This document shows positions 53,443-63,695 of a DNA stretch of 64,000 nucleotides, one piece after another (the stretch's first letter is position 1; each line of letters starts with the position of its first letter). The position numbers and the translations under genes are program-made. Source of the DNA: Aradus depressus (taxonomy: Eukaryota > Arthropoda > Insecta > Hemiptera > Aradidae); NCBI GenBank assembly GCA_963662175.1, contig OY759214.1, positions 75,652,037 through 75,716,036 of the forward strand, written 5' to 3'. A model generated the notes under the pieces. It had not been told where the DNA came from. It searched no databases and was given only the letters and a program-made list of their open reading frames with translations.

Positions 53443-53950
53443 AGCAGCGGGAGTCCCAGGTATCTTGCATTGTGGAGCGGGAGTCCCTGGTATCCTGCAT
53501 TGGGGAGCGGGAGTCCCTGGTATCCTGCATTGGGGAGCGGGAGTCCCTGGTATCCTGCATTGGGGAGCGGGAGCCCCTGGTATCCTGCGTTGGGGAGCGG
53601 GAGTCCCTGGTATCCTGCATTGGGGAGCGGGAGTCCCTGGTATCCTGCATTGGGGAGCGGGAGTCCCTGGTATCATGAATTGGGGAGCGGGAGTCCCTGG
53701 TATCCTGCATTGGGGAGCGGGAGTCCCTGGTATCCTGCATTGGGGAGCGGGAGTCCCTGGTATCCTGCATTGGGGAGCGGGAGTCCCTGGTATCCTGCGT
53801 TGGGGAGCGGGAGTCCCTGGTATCCTGCATTGGGGAGCGGGAGTCCCTGGTATCCTGCATTGGGGAGCGGGAGTCCCTGGTATCATGAATTGGGGAGCGG
53901 GAGTCCCTGGTATCATGAATTAGGGAGTGGTGGTGGTTCCTGGTATCCTG
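53443..53950. repeat. 30-bp tandem array, about 17 units, with 210-bp higher-order period
   Basis: Unit TATCCTGCATTGGGGAGCGG then GAGTCCCTGG. Sixteen full units lie at 53461-53940. Variant units recur 210 bp apart: CTGCGTTGG at about 53585 and 53795, CATGAATTGG at about 53675 and 53885. Because 30 is divisible by 3, five frames stay open for 150-200 codons of perfect decapeptide repeats. I do not call these proteins: there is no start context, codon bias or domain. Confidence 0.95.
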
Positions 53951-53977
53951 TAAATAGTTGTCTATGATAAGTGTTGT

Positions 53978-54135
53978 CGTTGTAAGGTTTTGGATACACA
54001 TATAAAATTTCATTTCGATACATTCAGTACATTGGCAGTTATAAAGGTTTTTATGATAAGCGCTCCCACTCTATTTCCCCATTTGGCTTTCATCGATTTG
54101 TTTGAAAATAAATAGTTGTTGTCCTTATGGGAACA
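53978..54135 (-). repeat. R1 fragment, reverse
   Basis: TTGGATACACATATAAAATT and GATACATTCAGTACATTGGC; it directly follows the 30-bp array. Confidence 0.7.
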
Positions 54136-54389
54136 ACATTTAATTTTTTAGATATAATTAATTAATAAGTAAATTTCAAATTGTATATCTTGTTTTGATC
54201 AATTTTAAATAGATGAATTACTTATCAAATAATCTAGGGAATAGGTTAGTCTTCCCTTCTGGCATTTGTGATTATTTTATTTATTTTTACTCCTTTCTTT
54301 CTTCTCTTTCTCTATGTAAAGTATATATTTTTTACCTCTGGCAGAAATTTTATTCTGGGCAATGATTTGTGTGGTAAAGAGGTAAAATT

Positions 54390-54515
54390 AAAAATCTGTC
54401 AAAAATTCAATGTTGAGTTTTCACCAAAATTCTCTCTGATCACAAAAATGAAAAAAAACTTCCTTGTCTGTCTTTGAACGCGATATCTCCCAATAAAGTG
54501 AATATGTCGGCTGTA
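54390..54515 (+). repeat. R1 head, diverged
   Basis: GTCAAAAATTCAATGTTGAG and GCGATATCTCCCAATAAAGTG. Confidence 0.6.
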
Positions 54516-54960
54516 ATTATTATTAACTTTATTATTATGATACTATTTTATTTGTTTGTGGGTTTGCCAATATCACCAACAGTTTTGAAAAACTAAGATG
54601 TCATGAGGTTGCAAAATACACAAAAAGTAACTTACTTCATGATGATTTTATTAAATAATAATAATACATTTATTTCCAATACATGGTAATAGGATACATC
54701 AAAAGAATTTATACATTAAGGTTGCTTGAGTCTAACACACCTATGATTAGTAGTAGTAACAAAACTATTAAAAAAAGTAAAATGAGATTAATAAAAACTG
54801 AACAAATAAATAGGTACTTAAAAATATATGAGTATATAAAAAAAACTAATACAATATACTTTTATAATTATAAACATATCTTTTATTAATTTTTTAATTA
54901 ATTATAATAAGTAGACACATTTTACAATTTAATAAAAATTAAGATAACTATTTTTCAAAA
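54516..54960. other. AT-rich sequence
   Basis: No gene; ORFs here are low-complexity Lys/Ile/Asn. Confidence 0.25.
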
Positions 54961-54974
54961 AAAACTTTTCGGAA

Positions 54975-55075
54975 GTGTTTTTATCTCAACGATGTTTCGG
55001 GACGTTCTTAAGCCTCATCATCATATTCATCCCTAAGCCCCATCACCATATTCATCAGGTCCCAATGTAACTATA
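54975..55075 (-). ncRNA. FB6 hammerhead-like motif, decayed
   Basis: On the minus strand: TGATGATGAGGCTTAAG, CGTCCCGAAACATCG. The first box has A in place of C and the short palindrome is ACAT, not ACGT. A 40-bp segment around it is tandemly duplicated (CTAAGCCTCATCATCATATTC and CTAAGCCCCATCACCATATTC). Confidence 0.35.
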
Positions 55076-55171
55076 ACAATATATGAAAAATAATATATAG
55101 ATTAATCAATTATGAATGAATATATAAAAAAGCTTCTAAGTTGAGAAACGCGGACATATTGTGGAAACTTG

Positions 55172-55693
55172 TAATAAATAAATAAAACACTTATTTTTGA
55201 AATATTGTCTATTCCACTAAAGATATATATACATATATAACTACCGGTTTCGGCTTTATACCATCGTCAGGTCTAGTTATGAACTAAGTCAGTTTGCAGG
55301 GAGCGACCCTTCAAATACATCTCAGGTCAAAGGGTGCTATTAAAACTTGGGAGTCCCCCGGCTGTACCGTTAGCTAACTCATGAAATATTTCTTAACAAA
55401 ACCTAGTTCTGAATTAACATAAATTAGTCTAGTGACATTGGTTTATGTTAATTCAGAACTAGGTTTTGTTAAGAAATATTTCATGAGTTAGCTAACGGTA
55501 CAGCCGGGGGACTCCCAAGTTTTAATAGCACCCTTTGACCTGAGATGTATTTGAAGGGTCGCTCTCTGCAAACTGACTTAGTTCATAACTAGACCTGACG
55601 ATGGTATAAAGCCGAAACCGGTAGTTATATATGTATATATATCTTTAGTGGAATAGACAATATTTAAAAAATAAGTTTGTTTTATTTATTTAT
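55172..55693. mobile_element. FB3 foldback element
   Basis: A near-perfect palindrome: arms 55172-55424 and 55440-55693, loop about 16 nt. Each arm has box CTGACGA, extra T, helix II GG(T)/(G)CC, GAAA, palindrome ACCGGT, A, GTTATATA. Few arm mismatches suggest a young element. Confidence 0.88.
55592..55630 (+). ncRNA. Hammerhead-like motif in FB3, right arm
   Basis: CTGACGA at 55595-55601, GAAA at 55614-55617, ACCGGT at 55617-55622, A at 55623. GAC before the box can pair with GTT after the A (one wobble), with a distal ATAAC...GTTAT alternative. The mirror copy on the minus strand is at 55240-55275. Confidence 0.45.
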
Positions 55694-56190
55694 ATAAAAA
55701 AGTCTAAATAAATTATAAATGAATAAATAAAACAATATCGTACATTCGACTGACCTTTAAGTGTGGAGGAACTCTACCCAAAAACGAGAAACGAAAGCTT
55801 TGTATCAAATAATGTTTTTTGGATATGAAACATTCTTTTTTTTTTTTTTATTGTTATTTTATTTTTTTTGAACTATTTTATATATATTTGATGAAAACTT
55901 TATTGATATCTGTGGTTATTTATCAGAATCCTTTTCTATACTACTTTTCTAGAATACATATGTTTATTACTTATATACAAGTACATTGCTGCGTGGCGTT
56001 GTCTACCGCGAATTCTGCTGGGCTCCGGATTTCTTCAATATTCTGCTGACACTACGTTAAACTTAATATATGTTTTCACTTTTTTCCTTATTATAGGATC
56101 GTTACATATAATAAAAATTATTATAATGGAACTGACACAAAGTTCCACAACTCACATCTCAAGCAGTTGGGATCTCCAACACATCTACAA
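55694..56190. other. AT-rich sequence
   Basis: Nothing recognised; ORFs are low complexity. Confidence 0.2.
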
Positions 56191-56194
56191 AGGT

Positions 56195-56400
56195 GATTCT
56201 AAATGTGAAGCCAGCTGGATGGGTTTCTAGCTCTTCACATCCTTCCGCCATTCTTCCGCCGGGCTTCTTTCCTGTAAACCGATTGGCTACCTACCTTTGT
56301 CATGTGACCCACAGCCTTACTTACGTGGTATTGCTGCTGACGTCAGCGTTCTCACTTCTTCGCCAAGACCCCCCCACCTTTTACACTGCTCTCTCCATTG
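56195..56400. promoter_or_regulatory. Candidate promoter / first-exon region
   Basis: GC-rich block with clustered promoter motifs: two TTCCGCC (ETS-like, GGCGGAA on minus), CCGCCATT (YY1-like), ATTGGCTA (inverted CCAAT), TCATGTGACC (E-box) and TGACGTCA (full CRE). On the minus strand a strong donor-like gtaagtaag follows CAGCAATACCAC (56327-56340), so a minus-strand untranslated first exon is possible. A minus-strand ATG (MAEGCEELETHPAG) reads only about 30 codons. Confidence 0.4.
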
Positions 56401-56948
56401 TCAATTTTACTTACAAATTAATAAATTTAATGTCCATATATTTTGGATATTACACGGCATATAATTGTATAAGTAACAAACTTTATCTCTATCTAGTGCA
56501 AGTAAGAAGTAATCTCATAAATGGGATAAATAAAATATGTCATACTAAACAAGAAAAATTAACCTGAAACCGTTTTTTTCCCTCTCTAAAATAGACCATT
56601 ATCTGGCTTTATATTAATCCTATCAGGATTTGTAACATGAAATAAATTTAAGAGTTAATATGAAGTAGATACAATGTTTTTACATAAAGAGCCATAAGTG
56701 GCTAATAAAATAAAATTTATTTACCTTGGACGTAGGACAGCAGTAAAAATCCAGGAGTAGGTATTATCATATTTTTTTTTTCTACTTTCATAGCTAACTA
56801 CAACAACATACGTATCTTCTATCTGAACCACAAATTACTTTATCTGGACACACAGGATTTAGGCTAAATTGGCCTCCAGTGGACTTTAGAAAAACGTGAA
56901 GGGGATAGATGAAATAAACATCTCTGTTTACTCAAAAAAAAAAAAAAA
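56401..56948. other. AT-rich sequence
   Basis: No gene; an A run lies at 56934-56949. Confidence 0.2.
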
Positions 56949-56949
56949 A

Positions 56950-57062
56950 TTGTCAGTGTATTACCGGCAGTGTATTTCCCCAGAACAAATTAAACAATTA
57001 ACATTTTGCTTCCCCTTTAAAGCAATTTGACTGTTTGCGGTAATATATTCAATAGTTGACAT
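56950..57062 (-). repeat. R1 3' end, reverse
   Basis: GTCAGTGTATTACCGGCAGT and GTATTTCCCCAGAACAAATT. Confidence 0.75.
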
Positions 57063-57239
57063 TATTTTCTTCATTTTATTACAATATTTAAGCATTTAAG
57101 ATTTAATATTGGTTCATGTATGTAGTTTATAAGCTGTCTTGATGTATTAAGTTACACTCTTATGGTTTAATATAAATAAATAATTTTATTACAGTGGAAA
57201 CACATAATTCCTTCCAATTAAGTTATTAGTTATTTTTGA

Positions 57240-57450
57240 ACTCATGTCCGGGCTTTGATTGCATGATCACACCGCCTACTACCAGAGCGCTCTTCCGCTA
57301 TTTCTGGTGGACATGAGCCCGACTCCACTGTGGGAGTCTCTAAATTTAGCCTACCCAGGTTTAGTTATCTAGGGTAGGAGTCTTTAGCATCTGACATCGT
57401 ACAGGCTCGGGATCGCGCAACTCCCCTTTCGAAGGACGACATGCTCAATT
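57240..57450 (-). mobile_element. SINE-A 3' half, reverse
   Basis: ACTCATGTCCGGGCTTTGAT, CTACTACCAGAGCGCTCTTC and GGACATGAGCCCGACTCCAC. Confidence 0.85.
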
Positions 57451-57832
57451 TCAAATGTTAACTTGCCACATATATTTGTAATTGTGTTTGAAAGTAACTC
57501 TTGAGTGGTTATAAAACCAAGAAACAACAGAGAAAGTTGGAAGTTAAGCCTCAATAATGGATATTTTATGAATGGAGCTGAGCCTTGCTTTATTAAGTTG
57601 CTTAAAGCTCACTTAATTCTTAACACATCTCCAGGGAAATAAGTTAAAAAAAAAAAAAAACTGCTTTCCAAGAATGCATTATATGGCGACTTTCAGAAAA
57701 TTTGAGAGGAAATTAGATTTTTTAATGGATTTTTTCTTTTTTTTAACAATGTCAATTAGTAATGTTGCTTTGTATTCCGGGAAAATCAACCCCAGGGGTT
57801 CTTGCTGCCCCACCCCACTTCCTATTGGCTAA
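57451..57832. other. Unassigned sequence
   Basis: Nothing recognised; an A run lies at about 57646-57660. Confidence 0.2.
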
Positions 57833-57833
57833 C

Positions 57834-58128
57834 TGAGCTCAAAATCACGGGTTCGAAACCATGTCGAATCCTTAGTTCATTTTATCTGAGAAGTGAAATA
57901 AACTTAAGCACGCTGTCCATCGGATAGGAAGTTAAACGATTGTCCCCGAGCTTGTACGACGTCAAGTACTCGTTAAAGACTAGGTGAATAAAATTTAGGG
58001 TAGGCAAAATTTAGGACTACCACAGTAGACCCGGGCTCATGTCCACCAGGCTGACAAAAAATCGCTCTGGTAGTAGCCGATATGATCTTGTAGTTAAAGC
58101 CCGGGGTGAATCATAATAACTAACTAAA
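57834..58128 (+). mobile_element. SINE-A, 5'-truncated
   Basis: Begins CTGAGCTCAAAATCACGGGT (B box GGTTCGAAACC) and ends GTGAATCATAATAACTAAC. Confidence 0.85.
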
Positions 58129-58204
58129 AATGAGAAAGAAAAAAAAATTAAAAATAGAAAAATTAAATAAATAATCTAAGAATATCAATTTAAACCTCAT
58201 TCAA

Positions 58205-59025
58205 TTTACATATGAAATTTAGTGTCAATACATTCATTACAAAGGGAGGGTGTTTTAGAGTTTATGTGTTAAGGGTTCTGGAAACACATATAAAATTTTG
58301 TGTATAAAATTTCGTGTCGATACATTCATTCTATTGGCAGGTATCGTGTTCACAGATACACACACCAACAGACATATTTGTTTCACCCCCAGCTATACGA
58401 GGATAAGTAAATAAGTTTTGTAATCGGTCAAAAAATCGGTGCAGAATTTCATGTTTTCTACAGACACCAAATTTGAAGAAAAAATGTCTAACCGTCTATA
58501 TGTATGTGTCTGCGTGTCTGAGAACATGATAACTCCCGATAGAATGAATGCATCAACACGAAATTGTATATGTAAACGCAGGCACCCTCTAACGACAACA
58601 CCTGTTGATTTTCAGCCAAATCGACCAATGGGGAAGGGGTGGATTAGAAGGGAGACATAACTCAAAAACTCTAATAACTGTCGATGTAATGCATGTATCG
58701 ACTCAAAATTTAGTATGAGAATTTAGGAGTCCCTACGTAGCTACGTACGCGTAGGTCAACTATTGAATCTTAGCGCAAATGATCGACTGGGTTTGGTGGA
58801 GGGCCGAAAAGTTAATTGAATAATTCGATCTGGGTTCATAGTGACCAGTAGAAGGAACGTGGAAGTTTCCCGATGTATTGCAAAAAAATGGCACTTCTAG
58901 ACAAAAACTCCGGAAAAAATCAATATTAATTTTTAGCTAAAATGGTCGATTTTAGAGAAAGATCAAAACCTTAGTTGATAAATTCGCGCTGGGGAAGTAC
59001 ACTTTCCGTGATTCACCGACGACAT
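58205..59025. repeat. R1 pair, reverse then forward
   Basis: 58205-58375 is reversed R1 ending near its head. 58385-59025 is a long plus-strand R1 from CCCCAGCTATACGAGG to GCTGGGGAAGTACACTTTCC, with a roughly 100-bp unrelated insert near 58835-58930. Confidence 0.75.
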
Positions 59026-59745
59026 TTTTATACTGTTAGCACATTTCCTTGGTATTTATTATTTATACAGTTGTATATATTGATGTATTTGTAAATTAAA
59101 AAAAAATATATATTTTTTTATATAACAGAGAGAATGCATAACAAATAAAAAATACTCTCATTTGAACAAGAGTGACAATTTTCCTCTCTATATGTAAATT
59201 TAAAATAAAATAAAAAATTGTTATTGTTATTTTAATTTTACAATTTTCATGGTATAAAACTATTGATATCTTGGTAGCCTAGATTCCAGGGAATTAATTT
59301 TCCTTATTTTTTTTTTTAAATTCCATTCTGCTTGGAAAAGAATGAGAAAATTCTTGGAAATTGTTGTCTGTGTAGAATGTTAATTAACTAATTACAAGGA
59401 CTTTTGAGACCTCACTGAATTTTGTAATGAAGATTGTAAAGATATCATATCATTCACTGAAAGACATCTTGTTAAAAAAAAAAATATTGAGAGGAAAAAA
59501 AGTATATTGCTTTTAGAAATTAGTATCTCAGATCCATTTCTTAAAATGAAATGAATAAGAGAAGGAAAAATGTTGGAAGTCGCAGAGGGAAATAATGTCA
59601 TTAGACAAATGTCATCGGTGAATCCTCCATTGCAAATTATTTGCAATCTCTTTTTCAACTACCTACCTCTTTTGCAATTTGGCTGAAAAGCTTTAGGAGT
59701 GTGCTCAGGGACTTCCTCGAAAATTGAGACCACTTTACTTTCATT
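59026..59745. other. AT-rich sequence
   Basis: No exon or repeat family. 59525-59575 is partly repeated at 59866-59915 (GATCCATTTCTTAAAATG, AATGAATAAGAGAAG), an imperfect 341-bp-spaced duplication. Confidence 0.4.
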
Positions 59746-59749
59746 CTAC

Positions 59750-59848
59750 AGAGATAGCTATAGAAACAAAAGACGTTGTCTTCTCACTGTTTTATTTTTG
59801 ACCAGAACCGGTCTTGAAAGCTACAGTGTCATCATCAGTGGCACATCC
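59750..59848 (-). mobile_element. FB2 solo arm, reverse
   Basis: GCTATAGAAACAAAAGACG, TTTTATTTTTGACCAGAACC, GGTCTTGAAAGC and GTCATCATCAGTGGCACATC. Confidence 0.75.
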
Positions 59849-59915
59849 CACAAGCCTGTCATCATCAGATCCATTTCTTAAAATGGAATGAATAAGAGAA
59901 GAAAAAATGTCTGAA

Positions 59916-60784
59916 GTCACGGAGGGAAATAATTATTCAAGAAAAATGACATTAGTGAAAGTTGTTTGTTATGCAAAAATGAACATTTTTGTTTAGTATA
60001 ACGTTTTTCTGAAAACCAATATTTTCCGAGTTTTTCTTGAAAACCCCCCAGAAAAAAATATTTTTTTGGGGGGACAAAGCGGTAAAAACACGTTTTTTAA
60101 ACAATCCAAAAAGATTAAGCTGATAAATCAATCGCACATAAACATTTTTTGTTTGTAACATTTTTTCCCACAATCTATATTTTCCGAGATATGGACGGTT
60201 TTTCTGCTTCATTTACTGGACTATTGGTATGAGGCTCCTTACATGTTTTCAATAGCTCCAACTACTAATTTATTGAAAAAAGCGAACGGGGATGATAATA
60301 AATTAAAAAATATTGTAATACAAAGCTCTCTACTGCATGAGATTTCGAAAGGTCCTATCGATCCGGTCCGGATCATATCACCATAAAATATGATTTCGCC
60401 CCACTTCCTCCGCTGTCAACTCGGATCTCTCCACCCCCCTTGACAAAATCCAGGATACACAGCTGGATAAAATTGTTGCAAGAATTATTATATTCCGATG
60501 AAATGAACGGACATACATTGGAGATATGTAAATTTGACTCAACATTTGAAATTCAAATATACTTTTTAGTTATTCATTCTGGGATTCACACTTGATTATC
60601 ATTGTTCTCTATCTAATTCCTATTCCACACCTTGTAGATTTTCCAATTTGGAACCGAAGTGTAAGTGGATTTTCAATTATCTGTCTTCTAATGGGAAATT
60701 TTCTATCTGCTTATTCCATCGTACCACTAGACTGTAATCCTAGTAATTTATTTTTCATTTATTTATATTTTTGTTTAATATTAT
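59916..60784. other. Unassigned sequence
   Basis: Mostly AT-rich; no family or gene recognised. Confidence 0.2.
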
Positions 60785-61545
60785 TTAATACTTCCTTCTA
60801 CGAAGTTTAGGATAAGTTATGTAATCAGTCGAAAATTCGATGTTGAGTTTGCACCAAAATTTCATGTTTTCTAAACCATGATTTAAAGAAAAAAAAAAAA
60901 GTCGTTTAAAAAAATTATCTTTTTGCTCCCCCTCCAAAACCAGTCTCCTACAGTTAACTTATATAGGGACTCCTAAATCCTTATAGTAAATTTTGTGTAG
61001 ATAAATTCATTACATTGGCAGTTATTAGAGTTTTTAAATTGAGCCCCCTCCCCCTAACCCCCCTTCCCTTCCGATATCCCTGAAATTTGATAGATTATTT
61101 CCTCATTAGGTTTTGACTATGAAATTATATGTAGATACAATCATTACAACCCCCAATCTCCCCTTTTCCTTAGACTGATTTGGCTGAAAATTGATAGATG
61201 TTTTCCTTATGGGGTTTTGGTCCCACATTGAAAATTTTGTGTCGAGACATTCATTATATTGGTAGTTATTAGAGTTTTCCCCCCTAATCCCCTCTTTCCC
61301 TTTGGTCGATTTGGCTGATGAACAATAGGTGTTGTCGTTAGAAGGTTCTGGGTTCACGTATAAAATTTCGTATCAATATATTCATTCAATCGGGAGTTTT
61401 CGTGTTCACAGTCACACAGACAGACAGAATATTTGGTTTTCCATATTAGGAATCTGGAGATCGGAAAAGATAAAATTCCATTGAAAACTCCGCAACAAAT
61501 TTTTGACCGATTACATAACTTCCCCTATATTTCGTATAGCTGGGG
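60785..61545 (-). repeat. R1, long multi-module copy
   Basis: 60785-60885 is a small plus-strand head. 60905-61545 is a reversed R1 with at least three modules and ends TTTCGTATAGCTGGGGAAAT. Confidence 0.8.
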
Positions 61546-61700
61546 AAATAATGTGCCTGTCTGTCTGTGTCTTCGCTAACTTCCGATAGAATGAATCTAT
61601 CGACACGAAATTGTATATTTGTATACAGATCCTCATAAGGACGACACCTATTATTTTTTACACAAATCGGCCGAAGGAAAGGAGAGATTGAATGGGGGGA
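61546..61700 (+). repeat. R1 module adjoining FB2
   Basis: CGATAGAATGAATCTATCGA and CGGCCGAAGGAAAGGAGAGA. Confidence 0.7.
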
Positions 61701-61830
61701 CACATCATAATGTGTCCATTTAGACTCCATATTGTACGGGTGATGTGCCACTGATGATGACGCAGTTCTTTGAGAGCCGGTTCTGGTCGGAAATAAAACA
61801 GTGGGAAAACAACATCTTTCATTTCTAACA
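61700..61830 (+). mobile_element. FB2 solo arm
   Basis: GTGCCACTGATGATGACGCA, GAGCCGGTTCTGGTCGG and AACATCTTTCATTTCTAACA. GCCA before CTGATGA can pair with TGGT after CCGGTTC (one G-U). Confidence 0.8.
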
Positions 61831-61887
61831 GACATATTAATGTTTTCGCAAAATCTGCCGAAGGGAATGTGGGATTAGAGGAAGAGG

Positions 61888-61984
61888 CTCAACTGTGCCA
61901 CTGATGATGACGCAGTTGCGTTGAAAGTAAATTCTGATCTAAAGTAAAAGAAGGGAAAGACAATATCTTTTATTTCTGTGAGAC
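61888..61984 (+). mobile_element. FB2 solo arm, second
   Basis: CTGATGA (61897-61903), helix II GACGC/GCGTT, then an intact GAAA. The CCGG palindrome is replaced by GTAAATT. Ends TTTTATTTCTGTGAG. R1 pieces flank it on both sides. Confidence 0.75.
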
Positions 61985-62044
61985 ACCTATTTATCAGCTC
62001 AAAAACCCCAATAATTGCTGATGTAATGAATGTATCGGCACTTT

Positions 62045-62700
62045 TAAAACGATTCCGAAGTCATTTCACAAAGAAACGAGATCGCGAAACTGAAATTTTC
62101 AATATATACCTATTATTTATGTAAAAAGAGAAAGTTGGAAAAATAAATTATTATATTCAATTAGGCCTAAAATTGTTTTCCCAGAAGCTATTTTTTCAAT
62201 GGGTTTTAGAATGGGCCGGAAATATTTCTCATGTTAGGAAATCGTTAAAATAACTGGAATGTTAGGGAAACGGCCAAGTCGTTACATTGAATTTAATGGT
62301 CGCTTAGTTTCTCTCCACGTTTCCCCTCATTTCTCCCAATTCCGTAAATATTTGAATATATCTTTTTGTTCATTGCTACAGATGAACTGTTTTATTCGGT
62401 GTGAACATTTTGAAAAATGATATCTTTAACAATTTTTGAAAAAAAATTGATATGTATACAGCTGTGTCCGTCTTAATATGGATCATTTGAGGCTACTGTA
62501 GTATAATATGGTGCTTTTTTGAGAGAAAAATTATTGTAAATGGAATGTAGTGTCAGGGATTTATTTCCATAAGAAATACAGCTTTTTGGATTTCGGCGCC
62601 GAGTCATTCCATGCTAAATCAAGATAAAAAATAATAATTTTGAACTTTGATGTTTCTATATAGTTTCCAGGCATGGAAAATATGAAAAAAGTATGAATCC
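62045..62700. other. Unassigned AT-rich sequence
   Basis: No gene or repeat family recognised. Confidence 0.2.
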
Positions 62701-62704
62701 CCAG

Positions 62705-63695
62705 ACGATTTGGAAAGTTTTTAAATTGAGCCCCGTCTGATCCCTCCCCTCCTCTGGTTGATTCCGCTGAAAATTGATGAATGCCGCCCTTATAGTATTT
62801 TGAATTTACATATGAAATTTCGTGTCAATACATTATTAGTTGCAGTTATCAGATTTTGTGTTAAATCTCCCCCTTCCCTTTGTCAGATAGGCTGAAAATC
62901 AATAGGGTCGTTCTGGATACACATACACAATTTCGTGTCAATACATTCATCTATCGGAAGTTATCGTGTTCATAAACACACAAACAAAGATAGAATTTTT
63001 ACTTCCCGAGTTATGTAATCGGTCAAAAATTCGATGCGGATTTTTCTAGACTCCAAATATGAAAAAAAATTGTTTGTCTGTGATCACGTAACTCCCGATA
63101 GAATGAATGTATCAACACGAATCCAGAACCCTCTAACGACGACATCTATGGTTTTTCAGGCAAATCGATGAAAGGGGAGGGGGGATTAGGGGGGAGGCTT
63201 AACTTAAAAACTCGAATAACTGCCGATAGAATGAATGTATCGACACGGAATTTCATATGTAAATTCAAAACCTATAAGGACGGAAATGTTTAATTTTCAG
63301 CGTAATCGGCAGAAGAGAATGGGTGATCAGAGGGAGTCAACTAAAAAAAAAAACGATAATTACCAATGTAATGAATGTATCGACATAGAAATTTCATACT
63401 TAAAGACAAAACCCAATGAGAACCAAACCTGTCAAATTTTGGCTCAATGAATGGGGATTCAGGGTAGGAGGCTCAATGCAAAAACCCTAATAACATCCGA
63501 TGTAATGAAGTTATTGACACAAAATTTAGTGTGAGAATTCTGGAAAAGTACATTACCGTTGATTCACTGACGACATTCTTTTTTCATTGTTGGAACCAAG
63601 AGGTCGGAAAACATGAAATTTAGTTGAACACTTCACATTGAATTTTTACCGATTATATACATTCCTCTATACTTTGTTTATCTGGGGAAGTATAA
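62705..63695. repeat. R1 cluster: reverse copy, forward copy, reverse head
   Basis: 62705-63010 is reversed R1. 63000-63575 is forward R1 with four modules starting near 63097, 63226, 63364 and 63500 (130-140 bp apart). 63576-63695 is a reversed head ending CTTTGTTTATCTGGGGAAGT. Confidence 0.85.

Noticed and set aside
53395..54013. Long repeat-protein ORFs of 150-200 codons on both strands
   Set aside because: They are a by-product of a 30-bp tandem array whose unit length is divisible by 3; five frames are open and none has a start context, flanking domain or exon borders.
56193..56567. 124-codon plus-strand ORF
   Set aside because: It begins in the promoter-like block and continues into AT-rich sequence; no domain or homology pattern.
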